Counted from the first letter of the stretch, positions 25,366-33,380 are shown. The stretch: 64,000 bases of DNA from DASUPK01 sp963804595 (GCA_963804595.1 CAWDQZ010000016.1:14619-78618); one strand, 5' to 3'. Notes: generated by a model not told the origin, from the letters alone. Numbers and translations: made by a program.

Positions 25366-25475
25366 GCGAACGTCCCGGGTTTTGCCCTATCCGGGGCATC
25401 GCCGGACGTTCACGATGCGGGCCCGCAGTGAACGTCCGCGAGTAACCCCCATATGGACGACTCTGGGACGTTCGC
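25366..25475. repeat. Nested inverted-repeat block built on GAACGTCC
   Basis: Four copies of GAACGTCC or its complement: 25368-25375 (+), 25404-25411 (-), 25430-25437 (+), 25466-25473 (-). Outer arms GCGAACGTCCC (25366-25376) and GGGACGTTCGC (25465-25475) are exact 11-bp complements. Inner arms GGACGTTCAC (25404-25413) and GTGAACGTCC (25428-25437) are exact 10-bp complements, with the palindrome TGCGGGCCCGCA between them. Any two opposite copies can pair, so alternative structures are possible. Confidence 0.8.
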
Positions 25476-25546
25476 GCCACTTGGGGCGAGGAGAAACGCT
25501 CGGAGAGAACCGCTGCTCGCCATGCAGAGCGGTGATTTGTCAGGCA

Positions 25547-25560
25547 GGCGCCGAAGCGCC
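25547..25560 (-). terminator. Hairpin with UUCG loop after htrA
   Basis: On the minus strand GGCGC-TTCG-GCGCC begins 9 nt after the htrA stop codon. The C(UUCG)G tetraloop is exceptionally stable. No T-tract follows, so intrinsic termination is plausible but unproven. Confidence 0.45.
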
Positions 25561-25568
25561 AGCCCTGG

Positions 25569-26777
25569 CTACGGCGTGGTGCCGGAGCTCGAGTCCTGGG
25601 CGTGCGCGGGACGGTCGCCGAGCGTCACGGTGACGTCCTTCTGCTGACCGTCCCTCCAGACCGTCAGCGTGATCTCGTCGCCCGGCTTCTTGCCGTTCAC
25701 CGCCGAGATCACTTCGTCCATGCCGGTGATCTGCTTGCCGTCGACCTTGGTGATGATGTCGCCGCCGATCGGCACGGTCTGGCCGCCGATCGTCGCCTGA
25801 CCCGTCGCGCCCTTGATTCCGGCGTCATCAGCGGGACCGCCGCTCAGCACCTGCTCGACCAGCACACCCTGCTGCACCGGCAGGTTGAGGGCCTGGGCGA
25901 CGCTGGGAGTGATGTCGCCGCCGCTGATCCCGAGATAGGCGCGCTGGACCTGACCGCCGTTCTCGAGCTGGGAGGCGACGTCGGCCGCAGTCTTGATCGG
26001 GACGGCGAAGCCGACGCCCTCATTGCCGCCGCTCTGGCTCTCGATCTGGGAGTTGATCCCGATCACCTGCCCGGCGCCGTCGATCAGCGGACCGCCGGAG
26101 TTGCCGGGGTTGATCGCAGCATCGGTCTGGATGACGTCGCTGATGGAGAAGCCGTTGGGCGCCTGGATCTGGCGCTGGAGCGCCGAGACGATGCCCGTCG
26201 TAACGGTCCGGTCGAGGCCGAACGGGTTGCCGATCGCGACGACCGGGTCACCGACCTGCGCCTTCGTCGAGTCGCCGAGCGGCAGTGGGGTTGCCCCCTC
26301 GGTGTTGTCGACCTTGAGCAGCGCGATGTCGGTGGACGGATCGGTCCCGACGATCTGTGCCTGCTGCGTGGCGCCGTCCCCAAGCTGCACGTCGACGCGC
26401 TTGGCCCCATCGACGACGTGGGCGTTGGTGAGGATGTGCCCATCGTGGTCGATCAGGAAGCCAGAGCCTGTGGCGGTGCTCTGCTGCTGCTGTGGCATAC
26501 CGAAGGGGGACTGGGTCTGCTGGACGATCTGCGAGCTGATGAAGGCAACGCCATTCGCGTCACGCTGGTAGATGTCGTGGACCGTGAGGCCCTTGCTCGA
26601 CGAATCGCTCGCGGGCTTTGCGAGAGCAGCGGGTGCGACGACGCCGGTCGAGGAGGAGTTGTCGCTCGTGTCGACGACCCCGGCCTGGATCAGAATGAGG
26701 CCGAAGATCAGGACGACGAGTCCGCCCGCGACGGCGGATCCAAAGGTGGTGGAGAAGAATCTCTTGACGCCCTGCAC
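25569..26777 (-). CDS. HtrA/DegP-like membrane-anchored serine protease with PDZ domain
   Basis: 402 residues. One N-terminal transmembrane helix (about 14-32) with no cleavable signal, a Ser/Asp/Pro linker, a trypsin-like domain with His120 (LTNAHVV), Asp150 (STDIALLKV) and Ser227 (NPGNSGGPLI), and a C-terminal PDZ domain (about 290-385). It degrades or refolds damaged exported proteins at the outer face of the membrane. GTG start lies 95 bp beyond the trpC stop on the same strand, so it may be read from the trp message or its own promoter. Chymotrypsin fold complete; assignment secure. Confidence 0.94.
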   Translation of the reverse strand: MQGVKRFFSTTFGSAVAGGLVVLIFGLILIQAGVVDTSDNSSSTGVVAPAALAKPASDSSSKGLTVHDIYQRDANGVAFISSQIVQQTQSPFGMPQQQQSTATGSGFLIDHDGHILTNAHVVDGAKRVDVQLGDGATQQAQIVGTDPSTDIALLKVDNTEGATPLPLGDSTKAQVGDPVVAIGNPFGLDRTVTTGIVSALQRQIQAPNGFSISDVIQTDAAINPGNSGGPLIDGAGQVIGINSQIESQSGGNEGVGFAVPIKTAADVASQLENGGQVQRAYLGISGGDITPSVAQALNLPVQQGVLVEQVLSGGPADDAGIKGATGQATIGGQTVPIGGDIITKVDGKQITGMDEVISAVNGKKPGDEITLTVWRDGQQKDVTVTLGDRPAHAQDSSSGTTP

Positions 26778-26872
26778 AGGAGGCAGTGTCAGCGCAGGCG
26801 CTTAATCGTCTCTAAGCCGCGACTACCGGTTCGATAAGAGATCCGGTTGCCGGACGGCCGGCCAGGGAGCGC

Positions 26873-27673
26873 CTAGAGGAAGTGCTCGCGGGTTGATTCC
26901 TCATCGGCGGTCAGCTCCCTCACCTTCGCCGCTGGGTCCTCGGCCCTCATCAGGGCCTCGCCGATCAGGACCGCGTCCACGCCCACATCGTCGAGCTCGC
27001 GCAGGATGGCCCGATCCGAGATTCCGCTCTCGGAAACCACGGTCTTGCCCGCAGGGACATCGGTGATCAGCTCGAAGGTCGTGTCCACGTCGACGCTCAT
27101 GTCGTCGAGATTCCGGTTGTTGATTCCGATCACCTGCGCGTCGGCCGTGAGCGCGGTCTCGAGCTCGGACTCCCTGTGGACCTCCACGAGGCAATCGAGA
27201 TCGAGACCCCGCGCCGCGCTGTAGAGCTCGCCGAGTCTGCCGAGATCGAGCGCGGCGACGATCAGCAGGATGGCGTCCGCGCCGGCAACCGCTGCCTCGT
27301 ACAGCTGATAGCGGTCGACGATGAAGTCCTTCTGCAGGACCGGGAGCTCGCAGGCTCGATGGGCCTCGCGGAGGTCGTCCAGTGACCCGCCGAAGTGGGA
27401 CTCGTCGGTGAGCACCGAGAGGGCGGCCGCACCACCCTCCTCGTACGCTCGCGCGAGCTCCGCCGGGTCGGCATCCCGGATCTCGCCGGCGCTCGGGGAG
27501 CGGCGCTTGAACTCGGCGATCACCGAGAGCCCGGGCCTGGTGAGCGCCTCGCCGAACGGTCGCTGCTCGGGACGGTCGCCCAGCCGGCTCTCCAGGTCCT
27601 GCAGGGGGACCTGAGCGCGTCGCCGCTCCACGCCTGCCCGCGCGGCCCCGACCAGCTCTTCGATCATGCCCAT
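26873..27673 (-). CDS. trpC: Indole-3-glycerol phosphate synthase
   Basis: 266 residues. Catalytic residues in VIAEFKRRSPSAGEI (Glu and Lys) and LPVLQKDFIVDRYQLYEA (Lys), plus VIGINNRNLDDMSVD and VVSESGI, the full TrpC barrel. Closes the ring of CdRP to indole-3-glycerol phosphate. Not fused to TrpF. Starts 15 bp after the trpD stop; last trp gene of the hisIE-trpEGDC block. Two ATGs lie 2 codons apart and either could be used. Confidence 0.96.
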   Translation of the reverse strand: MGMIEELVGAARAGVERRRAQVPLQDLESRLGDRPEQRPFGEALTRPGLSVIAEFKRRSPSAGEIRDADPAELARAYEEGGAAALSVLTDESHFGGSLDDLREAHRACELPVLQKDFIVDRYQLYEAAVAGADAILLIVAALDLGRLGELYSAARGLDLDCLVEVHRESELETALTADAQVIGINNRNLDDMSVDVDTTFELITDVPAGKTVVSESGISDRAILRELDDVGVDAVLIGEALMRAEDPAAKVRELTADEESTREHFL

Positions 27674-27688
27674 CTCGTCGGCTGAACC

Positions 27689-28723
27689 CTAGCTCGCGCC
27701 CGAGAGCTCGCGGGAGCGGGCCACCAGCCGCTCGAGCACCTGGCGCGCGGTGCCCGAGTCGACCGCCTCGGTCGCCCTGGCGACGCCCTGGGCGAGGTCC
27801 GGGGCGCCGCCGGCGACATAGATCGCGGCCCCGGCGTTCAGCAGAGAGACATCGCGGGCGGGCCCGGGCTCACCCGCGAACACCGATTCGACGACGGCGG
27901 CGTTGTCGGCCGGCTCCCCACCCGGGATCGCCTCGAGCGGCGCGGCCTCGAAACCCAGGTCCGCGGGCTCGACGAACCATTCCTCGGTTCCCCCGTCCGC
28001 GACCTCGATCACCCTCGTCCGCGAGGCGACGCTGAGCTCGTCGATGCCGTCATCGGCCGAGACGACCAGCGCCCGGGCGGTGCCGAGCTGCAGGAGGGCG
28101 TCGGCGATGATCTCCTGGTAGGCGCGATCGGAGACGCCGAGCAGGTGGGCCGTCGCTCCGGCGGGGTTGGTGAGGGGGCCGAGGAAGTTGAAGATCGTCC
28201 GCACGGCAAGCTCCTTACGAACCGGGACGACGTGCGCCATCGCCTGGTGGTGCTTCGGCGCGAACATGAAGCCGAAGCCGATCTCCTCGATGCAGGTGGC
28301 GACCTCGGCTGGGGAGAGCTCGATATCGACGCCCAGGGCCTCGAGGACGTCGGCGGAGCCGGACCTGCTGGTCGCCGAGCGGTTGCCGTGCTTGGCCACC
28401 TTGCATCCCGCCCCGGCCGCGATCAGCGCCGCGGTCGTCGAGATGTTGAAGGTCGTCGGGCCGCCTCCAGTGCCGGCCGTGTCGACCAGGTCGGGCTCGT
28501 CGATCTCGACGTGCGCGGCGAGTGACCGCATCGTGCGGGCGAGACCGACCAGCTCGGAGACGGTCTCACCCTTGGCACGCAGGGAGATCAGGAAGGCGGC
28601 CGTCTGGACCTCGCTCGCCCTGCCCTCCATGATCTCCGCGAGGGCTGCGGAGGTGTGGTCGGCGGTCAAATGCGTCCCGGCACAGATCTCGTCGATCGCG
28701 CGGGTGAGGATGTCGTTGGGCAC
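27689..28723 (-). CDS. trpD: Anthranilate phosphoribosyltransferase
   Basis: 344 residues. PRPP-binding loop VDTAGTGGGPTTFNISTTAALIAAGAG (about 81-107) with the KHGNRSATSRSGSADVLEALG motif (about 112-132) and FMFAPKHHQAMAHVVPVRKELAVRTIFNFLGPLTNPAGA are diagnostic. Transfers phosphoribose to anthranilate. Eleven bp separate it from trpG. Assignment secure. Confidence 0.97.
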   Translation of the reverse strand: MPNDILTRAIDEICAGTHLTADHTSAALAEIMEGRASEVQTAAFLISLRAKGETVSELVGLARTMRSLAAHVEIDEPDLVDTAGTGGGPTTFNISTTAALIAAGAGCKVAKHGNRSATSRSGSADVLEALGVDIELSPAEVATCIEEIGFGFMFAPKHHQAMAHVVPVRKELAVRTIFNFLGPLTNPAGATAHLLGVSDRAYQEIIADALLQLGTARALVVSADDGIDELSVASRTRVIEVADGGTEEWFVEPADLGFEAAPLEAIPGGEPADNAAVVESVFAGEPGPARDVSLLNAGAAIYVAGGAPDLAQGVARATEAVDSGTARQVLERLVARSRELSGAS

Positions 28724-28734
28724 CTCGGAATACC

Positions 28735-29325
28735 CTAGGCGCCGAGGAAGTTGGCCAGCAGCCGCTTGCCCTGCGGGGTGAGGACCGACTCGGGGTGGAA
28801 CTGGACTCCCTCCGCCGGGAGATCACGGTGCCGGACGCCCATCACCACGTCGTCGTAGGTGGATGTCACCTCGAGCTCATCGGGCAGATCGGGAGCCGCG
28901 ATCAGCGAGTGGTACCGCCCCGCGACCAGGGGGTTAGACAGCCCCTCGTAGATCGTCTTTCCGTCGTGGCGTATCTCGGCGTCCTTGCCGTGGATCGGAT
29001 CTCCGCGGACCACCTTGCCGCCGAACGCCTCGACCATCGACTGGTGGCCCAGGCAAACGCCCAGGACCGGCGTACCGGCCTCGGCGAAGGAGCGGACCGC
29101 CTCGACCGAGACGCCCGCCTCCTTCGGGGTGCACGGCCCCGGGGATACCACCAGACGGTCGGGCTTCAGGTCCAGGAGCTCGTCGACGGTCGCCTTGTCG
29201 TTGCGGACCACCCCGACCTCGGCGCCCAGCTCGCCCAGGTACTGGACCAGGTTGTAGGTGAAGGAGTCGTAGTTGTCGATGACGAGGACGCTCACTCCAC
29301 GATGCTGTTCGCGCTCCGCGCTCAC
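28735..29325 (-). CDS. trpG: Anthranilate synthase glutamine amidotransferase component
   Basis: 196 residues with this start. Class I GATase triad: Cys in VLGVCLGHQSMVEAFGG, His and Glu in QFHPESVLTPQG. LVIDNYDSFTYNLVQYLGELG is the usual TrpG/PabA opening. Supplies ammonia to TrpE. GTG at 29323-29325 overlaps the trpE stop as GTGA and has GGAG 5 nt before it; a GTG two codons upstream or a GTG ten codons downstream are alternatives. May also serve folate synthesis, as in many actinobacteria. Confidence 0.95.
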   Translation of the reverse strand: MSAEREQHRGVSVLVIDNYDSFTYNLVQYLGELGAEVGVVRNDKATVDELLDLKPDRLVVSPGPCTPKEAGVSVEAVRSFAEAGTPVLGVCLGHQSMVEAFGGKVVRGDPIHGKDAEIRHDGKTIYEGLSNPLVAGRYHSLIAAPDLPDELEVTSTYDDVVMGVRHRDLPAEGVQFHPESVLTPQGKRLLANFLGA

Positions 29326-30884
29326 GGCCACTCCGGCTGCCCGGCGGCGAGCTCGACGGCGCGGAAGACGGCTTTCGCCTTGTTCACCGACTCGTTGTAC
29401 TCGTACGCGGGCTGTGCGTCGGCGACGGTCCCACCGCCCGCCTGCACGTGGACCAGCCCGTCCTTGACGACCACCGTTCGGATGTGGATGGCGGTGTCGA
29501 GGTCGCCGGTGTAGGAGAGGTAGCCGATCGCGCCGCCGTACGAGCCGCGCTTGTGCGGCTCCAGCTCGTCGATGATCTGCATGGCGCGAACCTTCGGCGC
29601 GCCCGAGAGCGTCCCGGCGGGCAGGACCGAGCGCAGCACGTCCATCGCGCTGATCCCGTCACGGAGCCGGCCCGAGACCTGGCTGACGATGTGGAGGACG
29701 TGCGAGTAGGTCTCGACGACCATCAGCTCGTCCACGATGACCGATCCGTACTCGCAGACCCGCCCCAGGTCGTTGCGTCCGAGATCGACCAGCATCACGT
29801 GCTCGGCTCGCTCCTTCGGGTCCTGGAGCAGCCGCTCGGCCTGGCGGCGGTCCTCCTCCTCGTCGCCCCCACGTGGATAGGTGCCCGCGATCGGCCTGGT
29901 CTCGACGCGCCGCCCGGTGACCTTGACGAGCGGCTCGGGTGAGGCGCCCGCGATCTCGAAGTCGCCGAAGTCGAGGAAGTACATGTAGGGCGAGGGGTTG
30001 ACGGTCCGGAGACCGCGATAGATCGAGAAGGCCTCCACGGGCGTCTCTGCGGTGAAGCGCTGGGAGGGGACGACCTGGAAGGCATCGCCGGCATGGACGT
30101 ACTCGATGATGCGCGCGACGGTCCCCTCGAACTGCTCGCGAGTCATGTTGCTCTCGAAACGGACTCCATCGACCGTCATGTCCTCAGCTTCGCCTCCAGG
30201 CACGCCGGAGCTGCCTGGCGGGACGGGTTCGCGGAGCTGGTCGCGCAGCTCAGCGATCGTGTCGACGGCGCGTGCGTAGGCGCCGTCGACCCCGCCGTCC
30301 TCGACGAAGGCATTCGCGATCAGCGTGACCTCATGGCGCTGGTGGTCGAAGGCGACGAGCACGTCGGTGATCATCAGCGCCATGTCCGGCAGGCCGACCG
30401 GGTCAGGGTTCGGCTCGCCGAGCGGCTCGACGGTTCGCACCAGGTCGTAGCCGAAGAACCCGACAGCGCCGCCGGCAAACGGCGGCAGCTCATCCGGCTC
30501 GGCGATCTGAAAGCGGCGCAGATAGTCGGCGACCGCCGCGTACGGGTCGGGGGCGTCGTTGACGGCATCCGGTGCTGCGCCGGCGCCCGCATCCGGTGCC
30601 GATTCGCCGCCCCACTCGGAGAGCTTCCCGTCGCTCCATCGCAGGATCGAGCGCGGGCGGAAGCCGAGGAACGACCAGCGGCCGAGGCGGCCTTGCTCGG
30701 CGGATTCGAGCAGGAAGGCGGGGCCGTTCCCGCGCAGCTTGAGGAACGCGCTGACCGGGGTCTCCAGATCGTCGATGAAGCGGTACCGGACCGGAACCAC
30801 GTTCGCGCTCCGCGCCAGCTCACGAGCGCGGTGCGGCCCCGGCTCGAGGCCGGGCAGGCTGGTTGCGGCATCGACGGCGTTCAT
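29322..30884 (-). CDS. trpE: Anthranilate synthase component I
   Basis: 520 residues. N-terminal TrpE domain carries the feedback-type LLESAEQGRLGRWSFLGFRP segment (Leu-Leu-Glu-Ser motif near 57-60). The C-terminal chorismate-binding domain has SNMTREQFEGTVARIIEYVHAGDAFQVVPSQRF, PIAGTYPRGG, VDLGRNDLGRVCEYGSV and PAGTLSGAPKVRAMQII. Converts chorismate and ammonia to anthranilate; the LLES motif predicts tryptophan inhibition. Overlaps hisIE upstream by 4 bp and trpG downstream by 4 bp. Confidence 0.97.
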   Translation of the reverse strand: MNAVDAATSLPGLEPGPHRARELARSANVVPVRYRFIDDLETPVSAFLKLRGNGPAFLLESAEQGRLGRWSFLGFRPRSILRWSDGKLSEWGGESAPDAGAGAAPDAVNDAPDPYAAVADYLRRFQIAEPDELPPFAGGAVGFFGYDLVRTVEPLGEPNPDPVGLPDMALMITDVLVAFDHQRHEVTLIANAFVEDGGVDGAYARAVDTIAELRDQLREPVPPGSSGVPGGEAEDMTVDGVRFESNMTREQFEGTVARIIEYVHAGDAFQVVPSQRFTAETPVEAFSIYRGLRTVNPSPYMYFLDFGDFEIAGASPEPLVKVTGRRVETRPIAGTYPRGGDEEEDRRQAERLLQDPKERAEHVMLVDLGRNDLGRVCEYGSVIVDELMVVETYSHVLHIVSQVSGRLRDGISAMDVLRSVLPAGTLSGAPKVRAMQIIDELEPHKRGSYGGAIGYLSYTGDLDTAIHIRTVVVKDGLVHVQAGGGTVADAQPAYEYNESVNKAKAVFRAVELAAGQPEWP

Positions 30885-31555
30885 CGTGACCGTCTACGGC
30901 CGTTGAGGATCTGGAGAACCTCGGCCATCGAGACGCCGCGGGAGAGGAGAAGCACCGCCAGGTGGTAGACGACGTCCGCCCCCTCCTCGGCGACACGCTC
31001 CTCGGACTCGGAGTCGACGGCCTTGACGACCTCGGCCGCCTCCTCACGGACCTTGTCGCCTGCCAGGTCGGAGTCCTCGAGCAGCTCGACCGTATAGCTG
31101 CCGTCGGGCCGGTTGCGCTGGCGTGAGAGCAGCGTCCGCTCAAGGGCCGCGAGCGCCTCGTATGGAAGAGGCGCGGGCTCACCCGGCACCGACGGTGCGT
31201 CGACACCGGGGTCCGCCGTCCCCTCGAGGTCGCGGTAGAAGCAGGAGCGTTCCCCGGTATGACAGGCGGGGCCGACAGGCTCGACGAGGGCGACGAGGGC
31301 GTCGCCGTCGCAGTCATAGCGGATCTGTCGAACCCGCTGAACGTTTCCGGAGGTGGCGCCCTTGTGCCAGATCTCCCTTCGGCTTCGGCTGTAGAGGTGG
31401 ACCTCGCGGGTCTCCAGCGTCAGCTGGAGCGCCTCCTCGTTCATGTAGGCGACGGTCAGCACCTCGCCGGAGCGGGCGTCCTGCATCACGCACGGCACCA
31501 GGCCCCGCTCGTCGAAGCGGACCTTCGCCGCGTCTCTTGCGACCTGCACGACCAT
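30881..31555 (-). CDS. hisIE: Bifunctional phosphoribosyl-AMP cyclohydrolase/phosphoribosyl-ATP pyrophosphatase
   Basis: 224 residues. The HisI domain (1-105) has MNEEALQLTLETREVHLYSRSRREIWHKGATSGNVQ, the metal-site CDGDALVALVEPVGPACHTG and SCFYR. The HisE domain (about 130-224) has LERTLLSRQRNRPDGSYTVEL and KVREEAAEVVKAV, the MazG-like pyrophosphohydrolase helices. Catalyses two successive histidine steps. A fused hisIE is unusual for actinobacteria, where hisI and hisE are usually separate genes. First gene of the trp block; ATG preceded by TACAAT at 6 nt. Confidence 0.95.
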   Translation of the reverse strand: MVVQVARDAAKVRFDERGLVPCVMQDARSGEVLTVAYMNEEALQLTLETREVHLYSRSRREIWHKGATSGNVQRVRQIRYDCDGDALVALVEPVGPACHTGERSCFYRDLEGTADPGVDAPSVPGEPAPLPYEALAALERTLLSRQRNRPDGSYTVELLEDSDLAGDKVREEAAEVVKAVDSESEERVAEEGADVVYHLAVLLLSRGVSMAEVLQILNGRRRSR

Positions 31556-31561
31556 CGGGCG

Positions 31562-31567
31562 ATTGTA
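31562..31567 (-). promoter_or_regulatory. hisIE-trpEGDC -10 hexamer, leaderless configuration
   Basis: TACAAT (five of six consensus) ends 6 nt before the hisIE ATG. A leaderless start leaves no space for a trp attenuator or T-box, so control would have to be at initiation or enzyme level. No clear -35 element. Confidence 0.55.
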
Positions 31568-31591
31568 CGAATCGTCCGTTCACACCCCGAC

Positions 31592-31625
31592 AGCCCTGCT
31601 TCAGCTACCGGCTGAAGCTGGGGCT
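31592..31625 (-). terminator. Hairpin between the acidic-protein gene and hisIE
   Basis: AGCCC-T-GCTTCAGC, loop TACCG, GCTGAAGC-TG-GGGCT: 13 base pairs with one small internal loop, starting at the stop codon of the acidic-protein gene. Separates that gene from the trp transcript. No T-tract. Confidence 0.55.
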
Positions 31626-31879
31626 CACTCCTCCTCGTCCTCCTCGTCCCGGAAGTTCAGCACCGTCTCCACGGGGTCCTCATCGCCATCGGCCTCGCGA
31701 GTCTCCTCCTGGAGCTGCACCTCCTCGGCGATTTCGGGATCGATGTCAGCGTCGAATCCATCCTGTCCCTCGAGACCGACGGCCAACCCCTCCTCCTGGA
31801 CCGGCATCGGCTGCTCGGCGCCCTCCGGGTGACGCTCGTCCTCCTCCGTCCATTCCTCTCGATCTCGCTCAATGTCCAT
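31625..31879 (-). CDS. Small very acidic protein, function unknown
   Basis: 84 residues, nearly half Asp or Glu, almost no Lys, no hydrophobic core, ending in a run of Glu and Asp (NFRDEEDEEE). Probably intrinsically disordered. ATG follows GAGAGGAG at good spacing. It lies 72 bp after the era stop on the same strand and is closed by a strong hairpin. I recognise no family. Confidence 0.6.
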   Translation of the reverse strand: MDIERDREEWTEEDERHPEGAEQPMPVQEEGLAVGLEGQDGFDADIDPEIAEEVQLQEETREADGDEDPVETVLNFRDEEDEEE

Positions 31880-31951
31880 CTCACTCCTCTCTCGGGGTCG
31901 CCGCCATCATCGGCACCCGAGCGCTTCGGCCGGTGAACGGGATGTGAACCG

Positions 31952-32842
31952 CTATTCGATGCCGAGGCGGTCGAGCAGGCCCTCGTCCCTGCGCCACCGC
32001 TTGCGCACCCGCACCTTGAGATCGAGGAATACCTGGCTGCCGAGCTCGCCCTCCAGCTCAGTGCGGGCGGCGGTGCCGACCTCCTTGATCTTCCTGCCGC
32101 CGGCCCCGATCAGGATCGCCTTCTGGGAATCGGTCTCTGCCCAGATCTGCGCGCGCACCTCGACGACCCCGTCGTCGCGATGCGCCACGTCCTCGACCTG
32201 CACCTCGACCGCGTGCGGAAGCTCGTCGCGGGTTCGGCGGAGCACCTGCTCGCGAATCAGCTCAGCCAGCAGCACCTCGCTGGGTAGGTCCGAGCGCTGC
32301 TCCGGCGGGAACAGGAGGGGGCCCTCCGGCATCAGCTCGACCAGTCTGGCGATCAGCGGCTCCAGTCCCGTTCCGGTGCGGGCGCTGACCGGAAAGATCT
32401 CGTCGACCAGCTCGAGCTCGGCGGTCTCGGCGAGGACTGGGGCGGTCTCGGCGTTGTTGAGGCGGTCGACCTTGTTGACGGCACAGACGACCGGCGTGCC
32501 GGTGCTTGCCCCGAATAGCGCATTGGCGATGAATCGGTCGCCGGGCCCGATCCCCTGCTCGCCGTTGACGACGAAGAGGATCGCATCGGAGTCCGCGATC
32601 TCACGCTCGACGCGGCGCTGCATCCGCTCGGTGAGGGCGTCGCGGGGCCGCTGCACCCCGGGGAGGTCGGTGAGCACCAGCTGCCATTCCGCCGCGGTGT
32701 CGGTCGCAACGCCGCGGATCGCTCGCCGAGTCGTCTGCGGGCGCTCGGAGACGATCGCCACGCGGGCGCCGACCATCGAGTTGACCAGGGTCGACTTGCC
32801 GACGTTCGGCCGGCCCGCCACGCCGACGAAACCCGACCTCAT
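31952..32842 (-). CDS. era: GTPase Era
   Basis: 296 residues. G1 GRPNVGKSTLVNSMVG, G3 DLPGVQRP, G4 NKVD and G5 SARTGTG in the N-terminal GTPase domain; a C-terminal KH RNA-binding domain (about 200-285) with the GxxG loop GAGGRKIKEVG. Era binds the 3' end of 16S rRNA in 30S assembly. The frame is open to 33127, but ATG at 32840-32842 has GAGG 3-6 nt upstream and matches the family start. Follows ybeY in the same direction. Confidence 0.96.
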   Translation of the reverse strand: MRSGFVGVAGRPNVGKSTLVNSMVGARVAIVSERPQTTRRAIRGVATDTAAEWQLVLTDLPGVQRPRDALTERMQRRVEREIADSDAILFVVNGEQGIGPGDRFIANALFGASTGTPVVCAVNKVDRLNNAETAPVLAETAELELVDEIFPVSARTGTGLEPLIARLVELMPEGPLLFPPEQRSDLPSEVLLAELIREQVLRRTRDELPHAVEVQVEDVAHRDDGVVEVRAQIWAETDSQKAILIGAGGRKIKEVGTAARTELEGELGSQVFLDLKVRVRKRWRRDEGLLDRLGIE

Positions 32843-32866
32843 AGCCCTCGGCTCCTCCGGCACTTC

Positions 32867-32900
32867 ACGGGTTGCTCCTCGGCTTTGCCTCGGAGCACCC
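32867..32900. repeat. Hairpin repeat, copy 1 (era-ybeY gap)
   Basis: GCTCC-TC-GGC-TTT-GCC-TC-GGAGC (32874-32896), flanked by ACGGGTT and ACCC. The complement aligns over about 34 nt with copy 2 inside ybeY, with three substitutions and one indel. Located just upstream of era. Confidence 0.75.
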
Positions 32901-32924
32901 TCGCACTGACGGGGCCGGGCGCAT

Positions 32925-33380
32925 TTACTGGAGCGACTGCATGACCTTGGCCTGCAGCGCGAGCATCTCGCCGCTGTCGGTCTCGTGGTCGTAGCCGCAG
33001 AGATGGAGTGCGCCGTGGACCGCGGCCTCGGTGACGTCGGTCGCCTTCGCCGGGCAGATGAATACGTCGCCGAGCTCGCGGGGGCCGTAGATGCGAGGGG
33101 GCTCCGCAGGCGAAGCCGAGGAGCCACCCGTTATATGAGGCTGATCGTCGATAGGGAAGGCAAGCACGTCCGTCGCCTCGTCCACACCACGGGCCGCGTA
33201 GTTGAGCGTTCGCATCCGCCCCTCCCCCACGACCTCGAGGCCGATGTGACCGTCGCGCACTCCCGCAGCGTGCAGCGCGGCCCCCACGGCTCGCCTGAGA
33301 TCGCCCGGCACGTCCGAGAGGTCGATCTCAGCCGCTCCTGGAGTCCTCGTCGCGCGTCCGGCTGCGACTCTCCGCCTCAC
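32925..33380 (-). CDS. ybeY: Endoribonuclease YbeY (16S rRNA maturation factor)
   Basis: 151 residues from GTG at 33378-33380. The zinc-binding signature HGALHLCGYDHE is intact near residues 124-135, and TDVLAFPIDD and LGDVFICPA are conserved family segments. Acts in 16S rRNA 3' processing and ribosome quality control. A Gly/Ser/Pro-rich insertion of about 12 residues between DDQPHI and RIYGPRELGD is encoded by a copy of a hairpin repeat. Start is uncertain: no ATG in frame, and the first 53 bp overlap the end of phoH. The phoH-ybeY-era order is conserved widely. Confidence 0.9.
   Translation of the reverse strand: MRRRVAAGRATRTPGAAEIDLSDVPGDLRRAVGAALHAAGVRDGHIGLEVVGEGRMRTLNYAARGVDEATDVLAFPIDDQPHITGGSSASPAEPPRIYGPRELGDVFICPAKATDVTEAAVHGALHLCGYDHETDSGEMLALQAKVMQSLQ
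33098..33132. repeat. Hairpin repeat, copy 2 (inside ybeY)
   Basis: GGCTCC-GCA-GGC-GAA-GCC-GA-GGAGCC at 33100-33125, followed by ACCCGT. Same architecture as copy 1 and in inverse orientation. It lies in coding sequence without breaking the frame. Confidence 0.78.

Larger units (their letters stand above)
25238..25568. other. 331-bp gene-free gap rich in inverted repeats
   Basis: No convincing ORF between the convergent SDR and htrA genes. It holds CCCGGAGCG/CGCTCCGGG (25271-25279 and 25315-25323), the nested 110-bp palindrome block at 25366-25475, ACCGCT/AGCGGT (25509-25514 and 25528-25533) and the htrA terminator-like hairpin. Dense pairing potential suggests a structured RNA or an insertion of repetitive elements. 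Confidence 0.7.

Noticed and set aside
31556..31624. Possible trp attenuator or T-box upstream of hisIE
   Set aside because: The hairpin there has no Trp codons or T-box sequence and would lie upstream of the predicted transcript start.
32843..33127. N-terminal extension of Era by 95 codons
   Set aside because: The extension lies over ybeY and the hairpin repeat and reads as Arg/Ser/Pro noise; the ATG at 32842 has a ribosome-binding site.
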